Source: Tumebacillus lacus
GTDB lineage: Bacteria; Bacillota; Bacilli; Tumebacillales; Tumebacillaceae
Direction of reading: 5' to 3'
DNA length: 64,000 nt
Assembly (NCBI RefSeq): GCF_026410385.1
Contig: NZ_JAPMLT010000004.1
Location: 186,001 to 250,000 of the forward strand
In this document: positions 8,418-17,190 of the stretch, in pieces
Layout of the letters: the number at the start of each line of letters is the position of its first letter
Position numbering within the stretch: position 1 is the stretch's first letter
The notes under the pieces: generated by a model
The model's database searches: none
Told to the model about the DNA's origin: nothing
The model's input: the letters and a program-made list of their open reading frames with translations, nothing else
Position numbers and translations under genes: made by a program

Positions 8418-8720
8418 ATGAGCGAAATCGAAAACCAACAACAAGTTGAAGCGAACCAAATCATCACCCTGACCGACGACGAAGGCCGCGAGCATGAGTT
8501 TGAAGTGCTCGATCTGCTGGAGATCGAAGAAAAGAACTACGCGATCTTGATGCCGGCCGATTCGGAAGACGGCGAAGCGTCGATCCTTCGTCTGGAAAAG
8601 GACGAGGACGGCAACGACATCCTCGTGACCATCGAGGACGATGAAGAGTGGGAAAAGGTCGCAGAAACGTACGATACCCTGCTGTTCGAAGAGCAAGGCG
8701 GCAACGACGAAGACCTGTAA
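8418..8720 (+). CDS. DUF1292 family protein (YrzB-like)
   Basis: 100 residues, strongly acidic; contains ITLTDDEGREHEFEVLDLLE and YAILMPADSEDGEASILRL, the core of DUF1292. Function unknown. Always downstream of ruvX in this neighbourhood. ATG at 8418 with AGGTG seven bases upstream. Confidence 0.9.
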   Translation: MSEIENQQQVEANQIITLTDDEGREHEFEVLDLLEIEEKNYAILMPADSEDGEASILRLEKDEDGNDILVTIEDDEEWEKVAETYDTLLFEEQGGNDEDL

Positions 8721-8784
8721 GAGGATGCAAGAGCATCCGACCGAGAGTCTTGGGGCAACCTTTCTGATAGGGAGGTGGGGCCTC

Positions 8785-9006
8785 ATGGCTGATCAATTCA
8801 AGGTGCCGGACGCATACCATCCGAATCTGGTGGATGAAAACCTCGACGAAGTGCGTGGGCGCGCCTTGCAGTCGCTCGGACTGGCTGACGACGTGGCCGC
8901 ACGCGGCTACGACGCGCTGAGCTCCGAGCAGGCCGCGCAGGTCGGTCAGGTGATGGCCGAACACCTGCATGCCTTGCAGGCGAACGTCAACCAGCAGTCG
9001 GAATGA
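8785..9006 (+). CDS. Hypothetical protein, 73 aa
   Basis: Not recognised. Soluble, mostly helical, acidic. ATG at 8785 follows GGGAGGTGGGG. Lies between DUF1292 and a terminator, so it ends the ireB unit. Confidence 0.65.
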   Translation: MADQFKVPDAYHPNLVDENLDEVRGRALQSLGLADDVAARGYDALSSEQAAQVGQVMAEHLHALQANVNQQSE

Positions 9007-9013
9007 CCTCTCC

Positions 9014-9045
9014 AAAGCCCGTACCGATTCTCGGTGCGGGCTTTT
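9014..9045 (+). terminator. Intrinsic terminator
   Basis: AAAGCCCGTACCGA-TTC-TCGGTGCGGGCTTTT hairpin (with one G-T pair). Confidence 0.85.
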
Positions 9046-9098
9046 CGCCTGCTGTCGAACCCTGTATAATGATGGGGAATGACTTTGGAGGTGTAATT

Positions 9099-10130
9099 TT
9101 GAAGAGCAAGTTTATGAAGATCGGATGGTATGTCTTCGCGGCGGGCATCTTGCTGCTCGGCGGGGGACTTTTTTATGTGCAGAGCCAGTTTCAGCCGCCG
9201 TCTGACAGCGGACAGGCTGTCGAGATCACCGTACCGGAGGGCGCGGGGGCCGAGGATGTCGGTGTTCAATTGAAAGAAAAAGAATTGATCAAAAATGCAA
9301 AATTCTTTTCGCTCTACCTGCGCTTTGAAGGGCAGAGCGGCCTGTTGAAGACCGGTAAGTATTACTTGCGTCAAGGCATGACGATGGAGGAGATCGCCCG
9401 CGTGCTCGTCGAAGGCGACGCATCGTACAACACCGTCCAGTTCACTGTGCCGGAAGGGCTGACGCTGGAGCAGATCGCCGAGGCACTGGACAAGCAGGGG
9501 CTGGTAAAAAAGGACGATTTCCTGAAAGAGGCGGACAGCGGCCAGTTCGACTATGACTTTGTCAAAGAGATCCCGCAGAACGAGGCGGTGGAGCACCGTC
9601 TGGAGGGTTATCTGTTCCCTGAGACGTATGAAGTGTTCAAAGAGGCGGACGCGCATCAGCTGATCGACACGATGCTCAAACAGACGGCTGCCGTGTTCAC
9701 CCCGGAGTGGAGGGAACAGATGAAGGCGCGCGGACTGTCGGTGCACCAAGCGCTGACGGTCGCGTCGCTGATCGAGCGTGAGGCGCAGGCGGCGAAGGAA
9801 CGCCCGATGATCGCCGGGGTCATCGACAACCGCCTGAAAGCGCCGATGAAACTGCAGATCGACGCGACGATCCAGTTTGCGCTCGGCAAGCAGAAAGAGA
9901 CGCTGCTGTATGCCGATCTGGAGATCGAGAGCCCGTACAACACCTACAAATACGAAGGCCTCCCGCCAGGTCCCATCGCGTCGCCGGGACGCGATTCGAT
10001 CAAGGCGGCGTTGTACCCGACTCAACACGAGTTTTTGTTCTACGTCACCAAAAATGACGGCACCGGCGAACATTATTTTGCCAAGACGTTCGCCGAGCAC
10101 GAGCAAAACATCGCCAAGAGCGGGCTGTAA
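9099..10130 (+). CDS. mltG: Endolytic transglycosylase MltG
   Basis: Cuts nascent glycan strands near PBPs. One N-terminal membrane helix (GWYVFAAGILLLGGGLFYV), a LysM-like region, then the YceG catalytic domain with LTVASLIEREAQ (catalytic Glu), VIDNRL, and the C-terminal NTYKYEGLPPGPIASPG. TTG at 9099 is preceded by GGAGGTG; 343 residues. Same position as yrrL in Bacillus. A TATAAT lies at 9063-9068 between the terminator and the gene. Confidence 0.93.
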   Translation: MKSKFMKIGWYVFAAGILLLGGGLFYVQSQFQPPSDSGQAVEITVPEGAGAEDVGVQLKEKELIKNAKFFSLYLRFEGQSGLLKTGKYYLRQGMTMEEIARVLVEGDASYNTVQFTVPEGLTLEQIAEALDKQGLVKKDDFLKEADSGQFDYDFVKEIPQNEAVEHRLEGYLFPETYEVFKEADAHQLIDTMLKQTAAVFTPEWREQMKARGLSVHQALTVASLIEREAQAAKERPMIAGVIDNRLKAPMKLQIDATIQFALGKQKETLLYADLEIESPYNTYKYEGLPPGPIASPGRDSIKAALYPTQHEFLFYVTKNDGTGEHYFAKTFAEHEQNIAKSGL

Positions 10131-10182
10131 AATAATCATCTTCCCAATCGCTCACACTATCCCTGCAAAGGAGGGATGGCGC

Positions 10183-10338
10183 ATGAGTGATCCGACAAAA
10201 GATCTGACGCCGGAAGACATCGTGCACGATTATCTGATCGGTGAATACGAGCTCGAAAAATTGAAACACGGTTTCCAAGCCCCCGCTGTGCAAGGACAAC
10301 CTTGCGAGCCGGACCAAGGGCTTTTGGAAGAAAAGTGA
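10183..10338 (+). CDS. Small hypothetical protein, 51 aa
   Basis: Not recognised. Acidic, soluble, no motif. Strong RBS AAAGGAGGG before the ATG at 10183, 52 bases after mltG, and a terminator right after, so probably the tail of the mltG transcript. Confidence 0.65.
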   Translation: MSDPTKDLTPEDIVHDYLIGEYELEKLKHGFQAPAVQGQPCEPDQGLLEEK

Positions 10339-10352
10339 CGGAGACGACCCGG

Positions 10353-10390
10353 GCAGGAAAGACCTGCTACGGGTCTTTCCTGTCTATTTC
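10353..10390 (+). terminator. Intrinsic terminator
   Basis: AGGAAAGACC-TGCTAC-GGGTCTTTCCT hairpin followed by a U-rich stretch. Confidence 0.75.
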
Positions 10391-10481
10391 GAGCAAACTA
10401 GCGTATAACACAGCATTTCTCTAGTATATGAAAGCATTTTGTGATAACATAGTTCTGTTTGAATGACAGAAGGGACTTGGT

Positions 10482-11114
10482 ATGATGATCGATCCGCAAC
10501 TGGTGGACTATCTGCGCGGGTTCGTGCCGGAGCGGGATGCGTTGTTGCAGGAGTTGGAGCAGCGGGCGGAGGAAGGGTATATCCCGATCCTCGATCTGGA
10601 GTCGGCCGGCTTTCTGCGCGTGTTGCTCGCGATGACGCGACCGCAGCGCATTCTCGAGGTCGGGACGGCGATCGGCTACTCGACGATCTGGTTCGGGCGG
10701 CACAGCGAGGCGCAGATCACGACGATGGAGCGCGACCCGGAACGGGCGGCAGAAGCTCGGGTCAATCTGCAACGGGCCGGCCTTGGCGAGCGCGTCGAAC
10801 TGCTGGAAGGCGATGCCTTGGATATGATCGAGGGTCTGGGGATGTACGACCTGATCTTTCTGGACGCTGCGAAAGGGCAGTATCCGCGCTTTCTCGAACT
10901 GCTCACCCCGCATCTGACCGAGGGCGGCGTGCTCTTGTCCGATAACGTCCTGTTTCAAGGGATGGTCAGCGGCGAGGCGGAGGTCAAGCACAAACTGCGG
11001 ACGATGATCAACCGCCTGCGTGAATACAACCAACTGATCGCCGCTCATCCGGCGTACGTCACGACTTTTTTGCCGCTGGGCGACGGCTTGGCGATCTCTG
11101 TCAAGAAAGCGTGA
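10482..11114 (+). CDS. SAM-dependent O-methyltransferase (YrrM-like)
   Basis: 210 residues; catechol-OMT-type fold with SAM motif ILEVGTAIGYSTIWF, acidic loop ATT.MERDPERA and the metal/Asp motif YDLIFLDAAKGQY, then LLSDNVLFQG. The Bacillus counterpart between mltG and udk has been linked to 5-methoxyuridine in tRNA (trmR); I am fairly but not fully sure this is the same enzyme. RBS AGAAGGGA. Confidence 0.88.
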   Translation: MMIDPQLVDYLRGFVPERDALLQELEQRAEEGYIPILDLESAGFLRVLLAMTRPQRILEVGTAIGYSTIWFGRHSEAQITTMERDPERAAEARVNLQRAGLGERVELLEGDALDMIEGLGMYDLIFLDAAKGQYPRFLELLTPHLTEGGVLLSDNVLFQGMVSGEAEVKHKLRTMINRLREYNQLIAAHPAYVTTFLPLGDGLAISVKKA

Positions 11115-11141
11115 GTTTCAAAAGGGAAGGGGAAGACAGCC

Positions 11142-11768
11142 ATGCGTAGACCGGTGCTGATCGGGATCGCGGGAGGAACCGGATCGGGGAAGACGTCGGT
11201 GGCCCGCGAGATCACTCGCAACATCGACCCGGAGAACATCGTGTTGATCGAGCAAGACAACTATTACAAAGACCAGTCGCAGTTGACGATGGCACAGCGC
11301 GTGCTCACGAACTATGACCATCCGAACGCGTTTGATAACGATCTGTTGCTTGAGCACCTGCACCAGATGCTCGACGGACAGGCGATTGAAAAACCGATTT
11401 ACAACTTTGCAGAGCACACCCGCGCCACCTACACGGAGCGCGTCGAGCCGAAGCAAGTCGTCATCCTCGAAGGCATCATGGTGCTGGAAGACGAGCGACT
11501 GCGCGACCTGATGGACATCAAGATCTTTGTCGACACCGATGCGGACGTGCGGATCATCCGCCGCATCCTGCGCGACATCAAAGAGCGCGGTCGCTCCATC
11601 GAGTCGGTCGTCGAGCAGTACATGGGCGTCGTCCGCCCGATGCACATGCAGTTCATCGAACCGACGAAAAAATACGCCGATCTGATCATCCCGGAAGGCG
11701 GCAAAAACCAAGTGGCCATCGACGTCCTCGTCGCAAAAGTCAACGAGATCGTCTCGTCACTGGTGTAA
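11142..11768 (+). CDS. udk: Uridine kinase
   Basis: Phosphorylates uridine and cytidine in pyrimidine salvage. P-loop [14 protein letters not shown] at residues 8-21, substrate motif EQDNYYKD and YDHPNAFD; 208 residues. RBS AAGGGAAGGGGA; 27 bases after yrrM, same operon order as Bacillus. The peptidases yrrN/yrrO, usual between them, are missing. Confidence 0.96.
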   Translation: MRRPVLIGIAGGTGSGKTSVAREITRNIDPENIVLIEQDNYYKDQSQLTMAQRVLTNYDHPNAFDNDLLLEHLHQMLDGQAIEKPIYNFAEHTRATYTERVEPKQVVILEGIMVLEDERLRDLMDIKIFVDTDADVRIIRRILRDIKERGRSIESVVEQYMGVVRPMHMQFIEPTKKYADLIIPEGGKNQVAIDVLVAKVNEIVSSLV

Positions 11769-11777
11769 AGACAAGCG

Positions 11778-11808
11778 AGCAACCCTGTGCGAGGGTTGCT
11801 TTTTTGTT
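11778..11808 (+). terminator. Intrinsic terminator
   Basis: AGCAACCCT-GTGCG-AGGGTTGCT stem and T-run after udk. Confidence 0.9.
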
Positions 11809-11883
11809 TTTTTATCTTGAATAAATAATCAAAATAGTACATCATTTAGAGAGACGAGAACTTTTCATCAATTTCGAAGGGAT

Positions 11884-13215
11884 GTGACACACGCTTTGAA
11901 AACGCTTACCTTGTTTTTTGACCGCTTGGTGCAGCGCTATTTGCCGGACCCGTACCTGTTCGCCATCGTCCTGACATTCGTCGTCTTTGTGGCCGGCATC
12001 GCCGTCACCGACACGACGCCGTACCAGATGGTGCAACACTGGGGCGGCGGATTCTGGCAGTTGCTCAGCTTTACGATGCAGATGGTGCTGGTGCTCGTCA
12101 CTGGGTTTGTGCTGGCCAAAACGCCGCTCTTTACCCGCCTGCTGACCGCGCTCGCCAAACTGGCGAAAACGCCGGGACAGGCGATCATCCTCGTCACGCT
12201 GATCTCCGCGCTGGCTAGCTGGATCAACTGGGGCTTTGGCCTCGTCATCGGCGCGGTGTTTGCCCGCCAGTTGGTCAAAGTGGTGCCGACTGTCGATTAT
12301 CGGCTGTTGATCGCCAGTGCGTACAGCGGCTTTGTCATCTGGCATGGCGGTTTGTCCGGCTCCGTGCCGCTGACCATCGCCACGCCCGGTCATTTTACCG
12401 AAAAGCTGATCGGGGTGATTCCGACCACGGAGACGATCTTTGCTCCGTTCAACCTGTTTATCGTCATCGGGATCGTCGTCGTGCTGCCGCTGCTCAATCG
12501 TTTGATGCTGAACTACACGGACGGCACGTTTAAAGTCGATCCGAAACTGCTGCAGGACGAATCGGCGGCCGCTGTCGAAGTGAAGGAGAACATGACGCCT
12601 GCCGACCGTTTGGAAAACAGCATGTGGGTGTCGATGGCGATCGGCCTGCTCGGGCTCTCGTTTATCGTCGCGTATTTCGCGAAAAACGGCTTTAAGCTCA
12701 ATCTGGATATCGTCAATTTCACTTTCCTGTTTGCCGGTGTCTTGCTGCACAAAACGCCTCGCCGCTTCCTGCATAGCATGGAAGAAGCGGTCAAAGGCAC
12801 GGGCGGTATCGTGTTGCAGTTCCCGTTCTACGCGGGGATCATGGGCATGATGGTCTCCTCCGGCCTCGCCAAAGAGCTGTCGTTGTGGTTTGTCTCCATC
12901 TCGAACGCGACGACGCTGCCGCTCTTCACCTTCTGGAGCGCAGGTCTCGTCAACATCTTCGTCCCGTCCGGCGGCGGCCAATGGGCGGTGCAGGCACCGG
13001 TCATGCTCCCGGCAGGCCTGGAACTGGGCGTCTCCTCGGCGAAAATGTCAATGGCAGTGGCGTGGGGCGATGCCTGGACCAACTTGATCCAGCCGTTCTG
13101 GGCGCTTCCGGCGCTGGCGATTGCCGGCCTGCGGGCGAAGGACATCATGGGCTTTTGCATCATGACGTTGATCGCCAGCGGGGTGATCATCTCGCTTGGG
13201 TTCTTGCTGTTTTAA
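11884..13215 (+). CDS. Short-chain fatty acid transporter, AtoE family
   Basis: 443 residues and about 11 membrane segments. Recognisable AtoE/TIGR00366 features are SWINWGFGLVIGAVFAR, SGFVIWHGGLSGSVPLTIATPGH and FVPSGGGQWAVQAPV. Imports short-chain carboxylates such as butyrate or acetoacetate (family). Initiation is uncertain: GTG 11884 sits right at a GAAGGG box and TTG 11896 is possible. Single gene between terminators, not part of the conserved neighbourhood. Confidence 0.85.
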   Translation: MTHALKTLTLFFDRLVQRYLPDPYLFAIVLTFVVFVAGIAVTDTTPYQMVQHWGGGFWQLLSFTMQMVLVLVTGFVLAKTPLFTRLLTALAKLAKTPGQAIILVTLISALASWINWGFGLVIGAVFARQLVKVVPTVDYRLLIASAYSGFVIWHGGLSGSVPLTIATPGHFTEKLIGVIPTTETIFAPFNLFIVIGIVVVLPLLNRLMLNYTDGTFKVDPKLLQDESAAAVEVKENMTPADRLENSMWVSMAIGLLGLSFIVAYFAKNGFKLNLDIVNFTFLFAGVLLHKTPRRFLHSMEEAVKGTGGIVLQFPFYAGIMGMMVSSGLAKELSLWFVSISNATTLPLFTFWSAGLVNIFVPSGGGQWAVQAPVMLPAGLELGVSSAKMSMAVAWGDAWTNLIQPFWALPALAIAGLRAKDIMGFCIMTLIASGVIISLGFLLF

Positions 13216-13218
13216 ATG

Positions 13219-13263
13219 AAAAAAGGGTTGGTGCCTCCACAGCGGGTGCCGCCCTTTTTTTGT
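13219..13263 (+). terminator. Intrinsic terminator
   Basis: Imperfect AAAGGG..GGT...GCC.CCCTTT stem with long T-run downstream of the transporter. Confidence 0.7.
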
Positions 13264-13337
13264 TCGTTTAGAGAGCTTTTTTTCAGACCACACTGGTAAG
13301 AAAATTCGACTGTTTCAGGCGGGGAGTGTGGTCTGTG

Positions 13338-15095
13338 ATGAGGTTTGATGAGGAACGACAAGCGAGACGACGTGTGCAACGGCGCACGGCGGTGATCTTG
13401 ACGATGTGCACGCTCGGGATCGTGGGGATGCTCGGGCGGCTGGCGTATATCCAATTTTCGGCACACAACATGCAAGGGCACGATTTGGTCGCCTCCGCGG
13501 TCGAGCAGCGGCGTGAAAAGTTTGAACTGGACTCCGGCCGCGGCGACATCCTCGACCGCACCGGCGCTTCGCTGACCGGGAGCAAGCTGCAAGGTCTGGT
13601 CGTGTTGCCCGTCTGGCAGGTCAACCCGGACTATCAAAAGCTCAACGATCTAGCCTTGATGCTGCGCACCGACACGGAGACGCTGACCCGGCAGTTGAGC
13701 GAGAAAAAAGAGCCGTTTTTGCTGCGTCTCCCGGCTGCGGGCGGCGAGCTGCGCGTCGTCGAACTGACAGACGAGCAATTGAAAAAGGTTGAAGCGTTGC
13801 AGGTGAACGGGCTGTATGCCAAAGAGGTCAAGGTGCGTTTTGACGACCAGACGGTGGCGCGGCATGTGATCGGCTTTCTCGGCGAGGACCCGAATCTGGT
13901 GGCGAACCAATGGGGCGGCGAGTATCCGCTCGATGAGAAGGTCGGCAAGATGGGGCTGGAATATGTCTACCAAGACGTGCTGCGCGGCCTTGGCATCTCG
14001 CGCACCATCGCGTACTACACCGACGCCTACAAGCAGCCGCTCAACGGCCTTGGTATCAGGGAGTCGACGGGGGAAAATCACGCGCTCAACGTCAAGACGA
14101 CGCTGAACGCCGACATCCAGCGCTCCGTCGAAAGCGCGCTGAACCGCTACAACGTCTCCTCCGGCGCGGTAGTGGTGATGGACGCCGAGACGGAGGACGT
14201 GCTGGCGATGGCGTCACGGCCGGACTTTGACCCGAACCAGCCGGTGATCGACGGCGGAGCGTTTCCGGTCAACAAAGCGTTGAAAGCGTATTTTCCCGGC
14301 TCGATCTTTAAATCGGTGATCGCGGAGGCCGCGCTGGAGACGGGTGTCGTCAACCCGAGCGACACCTACGAATGCCCCGGACACATCGAGATCGGCGACG
14401 GGACGCTGAACTGTTGGACGACACACGGGAAGGTGACGGCGGAGGAGGCGTTTGCGCAGTCGTGCAACGTGGCGTTTGCCCAGATGGCGATGAAACTGGG
14501 CCGCGAGCAGATCGACACCTACTCGCAAAAGCTCGGGCTCGGAAAGACGGTCGGCCTGTCGCAAGGGGATCGCTCCCCGTTTTACGGCGAGGACACCGGC
14601 AGCGTCTTTTTGAAGGAATACAGTTCCGACCGCTTCCTCGCCAACACGGGGATTGGACAGGAGGACGTGCGGGTGACGCCGTTGCAGGCGGCGCACTTGA
14701 TGGCGACGATCGCCAATGAAGGCAAAGCCGGAGCACCCCGCCTCGTCCAATCACTGCACACGCCGGACGGACTGCTCTACTCGGAGATCGAGCCGGCGGA
14801 GAAACGGACGGTGCTTGAAAAAGCGACGACGCGTACTCTGAAAGGGTGGATGCGCCAAGTGGTCGCCGCCGAAAAAGGCACGGCGCATCTGCTCCACAGC
14901 GCCAAACTGCCGGTGGCCGGCAAAACGGGCACGGCGCAGACGGGCGACCCGACTCTGCACCATCAGTGGTTTGCGGGATACGCCCCGGCTGACAAGCCCA
15001 AATATGTGATCGTCGTGATGGCCGACAGCGTGCCGGACGGCAAAGCGCGGGCGACCGAACAGGTGGCGTTGCAGATCGTGAACGCGCTGCCGTAG
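13338..15095 (+). CDS. Class B penicillin-binding protein (PbpI-like)
   Basis: Peptidoglycan transpeptidase, 585 residues. N-terminal membrane helix (residues ~19-38), dimerisation domain, then the transpeptidase with S322xxK325 (PGSIFKS), S375CN and K529TG (AGKTGTAQTG). By order (after udk) it corresponds to Bacillus pbpI/yrrR, a sporulation-associated PBP; the direct neighbourhood to sigK fits that. ATG 13338 chosen; GTGs at 13326 and 13335 are possible. Confidence 0.9.
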   Translation: MRFDEERQARRRVQRRTAVILTMCTLGIVGMLGRLAYIQFSAHNMQGHDLVASAVEQRREKFELDSGRGDILDRTGASLTGSKLQGLVVLPVWQVNPDYQKLNDLALMLRTDTETLTRQLSEKKEPFLLRLPAAGGELRVVELTDEQLKKVEALQVNGLYAKEVKVRFDDQTVARHVIGFLGEDPNLVANQWGGEYPLDEKVGKMGLEYVYQDVLRGLGISRTIAYYTDAYKQPLNGLGIRESTGENHALNVKTTLNADIQRSVESALNRYNVSSGAVVVMDAETEDVLAMASRPDFDPNQPVIDGGAFPVNKALKAYFPGSIFKSVIAEAALETGVVNPSDTYECPGHIEIGDGTLNCWTTHGKVTAEEAFAQSCNVAFAQMAMKLGREQIDTYSQKLGLGKTVGLSQGDRSPFYGEDTGSVFLKEYSSDRFLANTGIGQEDVRVTPLQAAHLMATIANEGKAGAPRLVQSLHTPDGLLYSEIEPAEKRTVLEKATTRTLKGWMRQVVAAEKGTAHLLHSAKLPVAGKTGTAQTGDPTLHHQWFAGYAPADKPKYVIVVMADSVPDGKARATEQVALQIVNALP

Positions 15096-15115
15096 TGATT
15101 TTCAGCGTACAGGCT

Positions 15116-15143
15116 CATGAGACAAACCTACCCACATATATTG
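15116..15143 (+). promoter_or_regulatory. Candidate sigma-E/sigma-K-type promoter for sigK
   Basis: TCATGAG (15116-15122), 13-base spacer, CATATATT (15136-15143), resembling mother-cell sigma factor promoters, 62 bases before the sigK ATG. A short hairpin GCCCG-GAAAA-CGGGC lies between the promoter and the gene. The -35 match is poor. Confidence 0.4.
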
Positions 15144-15204
15144 AAACACGCTAGCCCGGAAAACGGGCGGGACATCGTTTCAATCTGTGGGAGGTGAACG
15201 ACGA

Positions 15205-15657
15205 ATGCCTGGATTTCTGGCCGCGGTGGTGTTGCTGCTCAAGGAGATCACCCTGTTCGTCTCTTACATCAAGAACAATGCGTTTCCGCAACCGCTGTCG
15301 GAAGGCGACGAGATCAAGTATCTGCGCTTGCTGGCAGACGGGGACGAACATGCGCGCAATGTGTTGGTGGAACACAACCTTCGCTTGGTCGCTCACATCG
15401 TGAAAAAGTTCGAAAACACGGGCGAGGACAGTGAAGACCTCATCTCAATCGGGACGATCGGACTGATCAAGGCGATTGAGAGTTTTTCGGTGGACAAAGG
15501 GACGAAGCTCGCGACCTATGCGGCACGTTGTATCGAAAATGAAATTTTGATGCATTTGCGGTCGCTGAAAAAAACGCGCAAGGATGTGTCTTTGCACGAC
15601 CCCATCGGCACGGACAAGGAAGGCAATGAAATAGCTCCGATATTATATCTGTTCTAG
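15205..15657 (+). pseudogene. sigK: Sigma-K N-terminal half, interrupted by the element (spoIVCB-like)
   Basis: Encodes the first 143 residues of pro-sigma-K: a 20-residue hydrophobic pro-sequence ending LFVS before [12 protein letters not shown] (the expected SpoIVFB cleavage point), then sigma region 2 with [36 protein letters not shown] and [15 protein letters not shown]. After [12 protein letters not shown] the sequence abruptly becomes APILYLF-stop; region 3/4 (DNA -35 recognition) is missing. This is not decay but a split at the position used by skin-type elements, so the gene is likely restored by excision in the mother cell. RBS GGGAGGTG before ATG 15205. Confidence 0.92.
15608..15640. 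other. Putative attL: sigK/element junction
   Basis: Homology to sigK ends within AATGAAATA (15625-15633), which encodes N141-E142-I143. An AATGA pentamer at 15625-15629 matches the short core I recall for the Bacillus skin element. The partner attR and the sigK 3' half are outside the window. Confidence 0.6.
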
Positions 15658-15658
15658 A

Positions 15659-15688
15659 AAACCCTTGTGTATCAAGGGTTTTTTGTTT
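15659..15688 (+). terminator. Intrinsic terminator just inside the element
   Basis: AACCCTTG-TGTAT-CAAGGGTT with a T-run, two bases after the stop codon of truncated sigK. It insulates element genes from sigK transcription. Confidence 0.85.
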
Positions 15689-15697
15689 GTCACTTTA

Positions 15698-15726
15698 TTG
15701 ATGATTGTTGGGACTAGTTGTAGAAT
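15698..15726 (+). promoter_or_regulatory. Promoter of the RRNPP regulator
   Basis: TTGATG (15698-15703), 17-base spacer, TAGAAT (15721-15726), 34 bases before the TTG start. Confidence 0.6.
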
Positions 15727-15759
15727 GAGTGCAGAAGCCAAAGAAGTAGGTGATATCCC

Positions 15760-16923
15760 TTGTACCACCATAATGATCTCGATAAAGTAAGAAAGATTGT
15801 TGGAGACAATGTAAAACGTGCGAGGGAGGCAAACGGTCTCTCCCAAAGACAATTAGCGTCGAAGCTCTCTTTTAGTTCAATGACCTTATCTAAGGTTGAA
15901 CGAGGTGTATCCACAACTTCACCTTCGAATTTGCGCGAGATAAGCGCAATGTTAAAAATCCCCTATGAGTCGCTATATTCTGAGGACACCAGCCAATATG
16001 AAATGACACAAAATATAGAGCGGAGCCTAGAAAACGGCGACGATTTGGAGGGGGCATTGGCGCTTGCTGAGAAATTGATTGAACAGGCACATCAAGGTGT
16101 CCGTAAGGCGTGGGCATATAACCTGAAAGCCAGACTGCACCATAAACTTGGTAAGTATAAATCTGCAATTAACGTATGGTGGGATATGCTATCAGAGGCC
16201 ATCTCGGCGAAGGACAACGACTCTAAGTTCACGGCGACTCTCAACATTGCCATTTCACATTTCAATTTGAAAGATTACGGTCAAGCGTTGTCATTGACTT
16301 GGTCAGCATTAGACGTTTGTGAAGATCCGGCACAACGGCCAAAGGTGATGCAACTACAGGCGAACATCTATGCAGAAAAGGGCGATTTCCAAGAAGCCTT
16401 ACGCATACACCGGGATCTATTAAAGTGCTACGAAGAGTTAGACATGAGGAAATATGTCCTAAAATCATTGCATAACATCGGTGACATTTTGACTAAACTA
16501 GGTGACTTGGACGCGGCTATACAATATCTTCGAGAGGCCCGAAAATTATCTTTCGAACTGTTCAGCAACGATGAGATTTGTAAGACGTCGTACGACTTGG
16601 CTAAGGCGCTCACTATGGGTGGCGATATCCAAGAAGCATTACACTTTTTGGAAGAGGCAGTACTTGTGGTTGGCCAGAAGGCATCCCCTGTAAATCTCTC
16701 CAAAATAAGATTCTTATTAAGTGACTGCATCGATGATGAAGCTATGAAGGAACATCATTTGCTATGCGCGCTAGATTACGCGCTTGGCACGGATGAGCTA
16801 AGATTGAAGGGGGATATTTACCATAGCCTAGGTGAGTTGTACGACAAAATGGGTGACACCATGCAAGCGTTACAGTACTATAAAAGTGCATCAAAAACAT
16901 ATAGATCTGTGGAGGTGGGGTAA
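15760..16923 (+). CDS. RRNPP-family HTH-TPR regulator
   Basis: 387 residues. HTH_3 domain at residues ~12-68 (VGDNVKRAREANGLSQRQLA, then MTLSKVERGV) followed by about seven tetratricopeptide repeats (for example GDFQEALRIHRDLLKCYEEL, LHNIGDILTKLGDLDAAIQY, YHSLGELYDKMGDTMQALQY). This is the architecture of peptide-sensing Rgg/PlcR/NprR/AimR regulators. TTG at 15760 is preceded by AGGTGAT; an exported pro-peptide gene begins one base after its stop. A+T-richer than the phage genes around it. Target DNA may be the inverted repeat at 17,143. Likely ties lysogeny to peptide level; whether it is arbitrium-type cannot be settled here. Confidence 0.85.
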   Translation: MYHHNDLDKVRKIVGDNVKRAREANGLSQRQLASKLSFSSMTLSKVERGVSTTSPSNLREISAMLKIPYESLYSEDTSQYEMTQNIERSLENGDDLEGALALAEKLIEQAHQGVRKAWAYNLKARLHHKLGKYKSAINVWWDMLSEAISAKDNDSKFTATLNIAISHFNLKDYGQALSLTWSALDVCEDPAQRPKVMQLQANIYAEKGDFQEALRIHRDLLKCYEELDMRKYVLKSLHNIGDILTKLGDLDAAIQYLREARKLSFELFSNDEICKTSYDLAKALTMGGDIQEALHFLEEAVLVVGQKASPVNLSKIRFLLSDCIDDEAMKEHHLLCALDYALGTDELRLKGDIYHSLGELYDKMGDTMQALQYYKSASKTYRSVEVG

Positions 16924-16924
16924 G

Positions 16925-17062
16925 ATGAAGAAGTTTTTAGCAGTAATTGCAGTACTGGTGGGGATCGTCGTTGTGGGTGCAAGTCAACACGATCATACCA
17001 ACCAGATAGCAGCTCAAAATCCGCCAGATCCGCTCATCTACTACAGCGGCGAGCAATTGTAA
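16925..17062 (+). CDS. Candidate secreted signalling pro-peptide
   Basis: 45 residues: Lys2-Lys3, then a hydrophobic core (FLAVIAVLVGIVVVGA) typical of a Sec signal, then a polar tail ending NPPDPLIYYSGEQL. Size, signal, and position one base after an RRNPP receptor are the hallmarks of Phr/NprX/PapR/AimP pro-peptides. RBS GGAGGTGGGG lies inside the receptor gene's end, so translation is coupled. The mature peptide is probably cut from the C-terminal 15 residues; the exact ends are unknown. Confidence 0.78.
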   Translation: MKKFLAVIAVLVGIVVVGASQHDHTNQIAAQNPPDPLIYYSGEQL

Positions 17063-17142
17063 ACCGAATGTAACGCGATTTTGTCGAAACTTGTCGGTGT
17101 AAACCGCAGTTGTCTGAAATGCTTCAAATGCCTCTGATCATG

Positions 17143-17171
17143 CGATAAGATTGTTTTAATACAACTTATCG
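17143..17171. promoter_or_regulatory. Inverted repeat, candidate regulator operator
   Basis: CGATAAG-A-TTGT-TTTAAT-ACAA-CTTATCG: an 11-bp dyad with one extra base in the left arm, 20 bases upstream of the small gene at 17,191. It lies in the otherwise gene-free stretch 17,063-17,190 downstream of the peptide gene, the place expected for the output promoter of such a system. Confidence 0.5.
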
Positions 17172-17190
17172 AGATGCGGGGGCATTCTTT

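Noticed and set aside
8946-10139. 397-codon minus-strand frame
   Set aside because: Shadow of mltG.
11842-12981. 379-codon minus-strand frame
   Set aside because: Shadow of the AtoE transporter with low-complexity charged composition.
15634-16900. Expected serine recombinase next to sigK
   Set aside because: No resolvase or integrase motif found here; the first gene is the RRNPP regulator.
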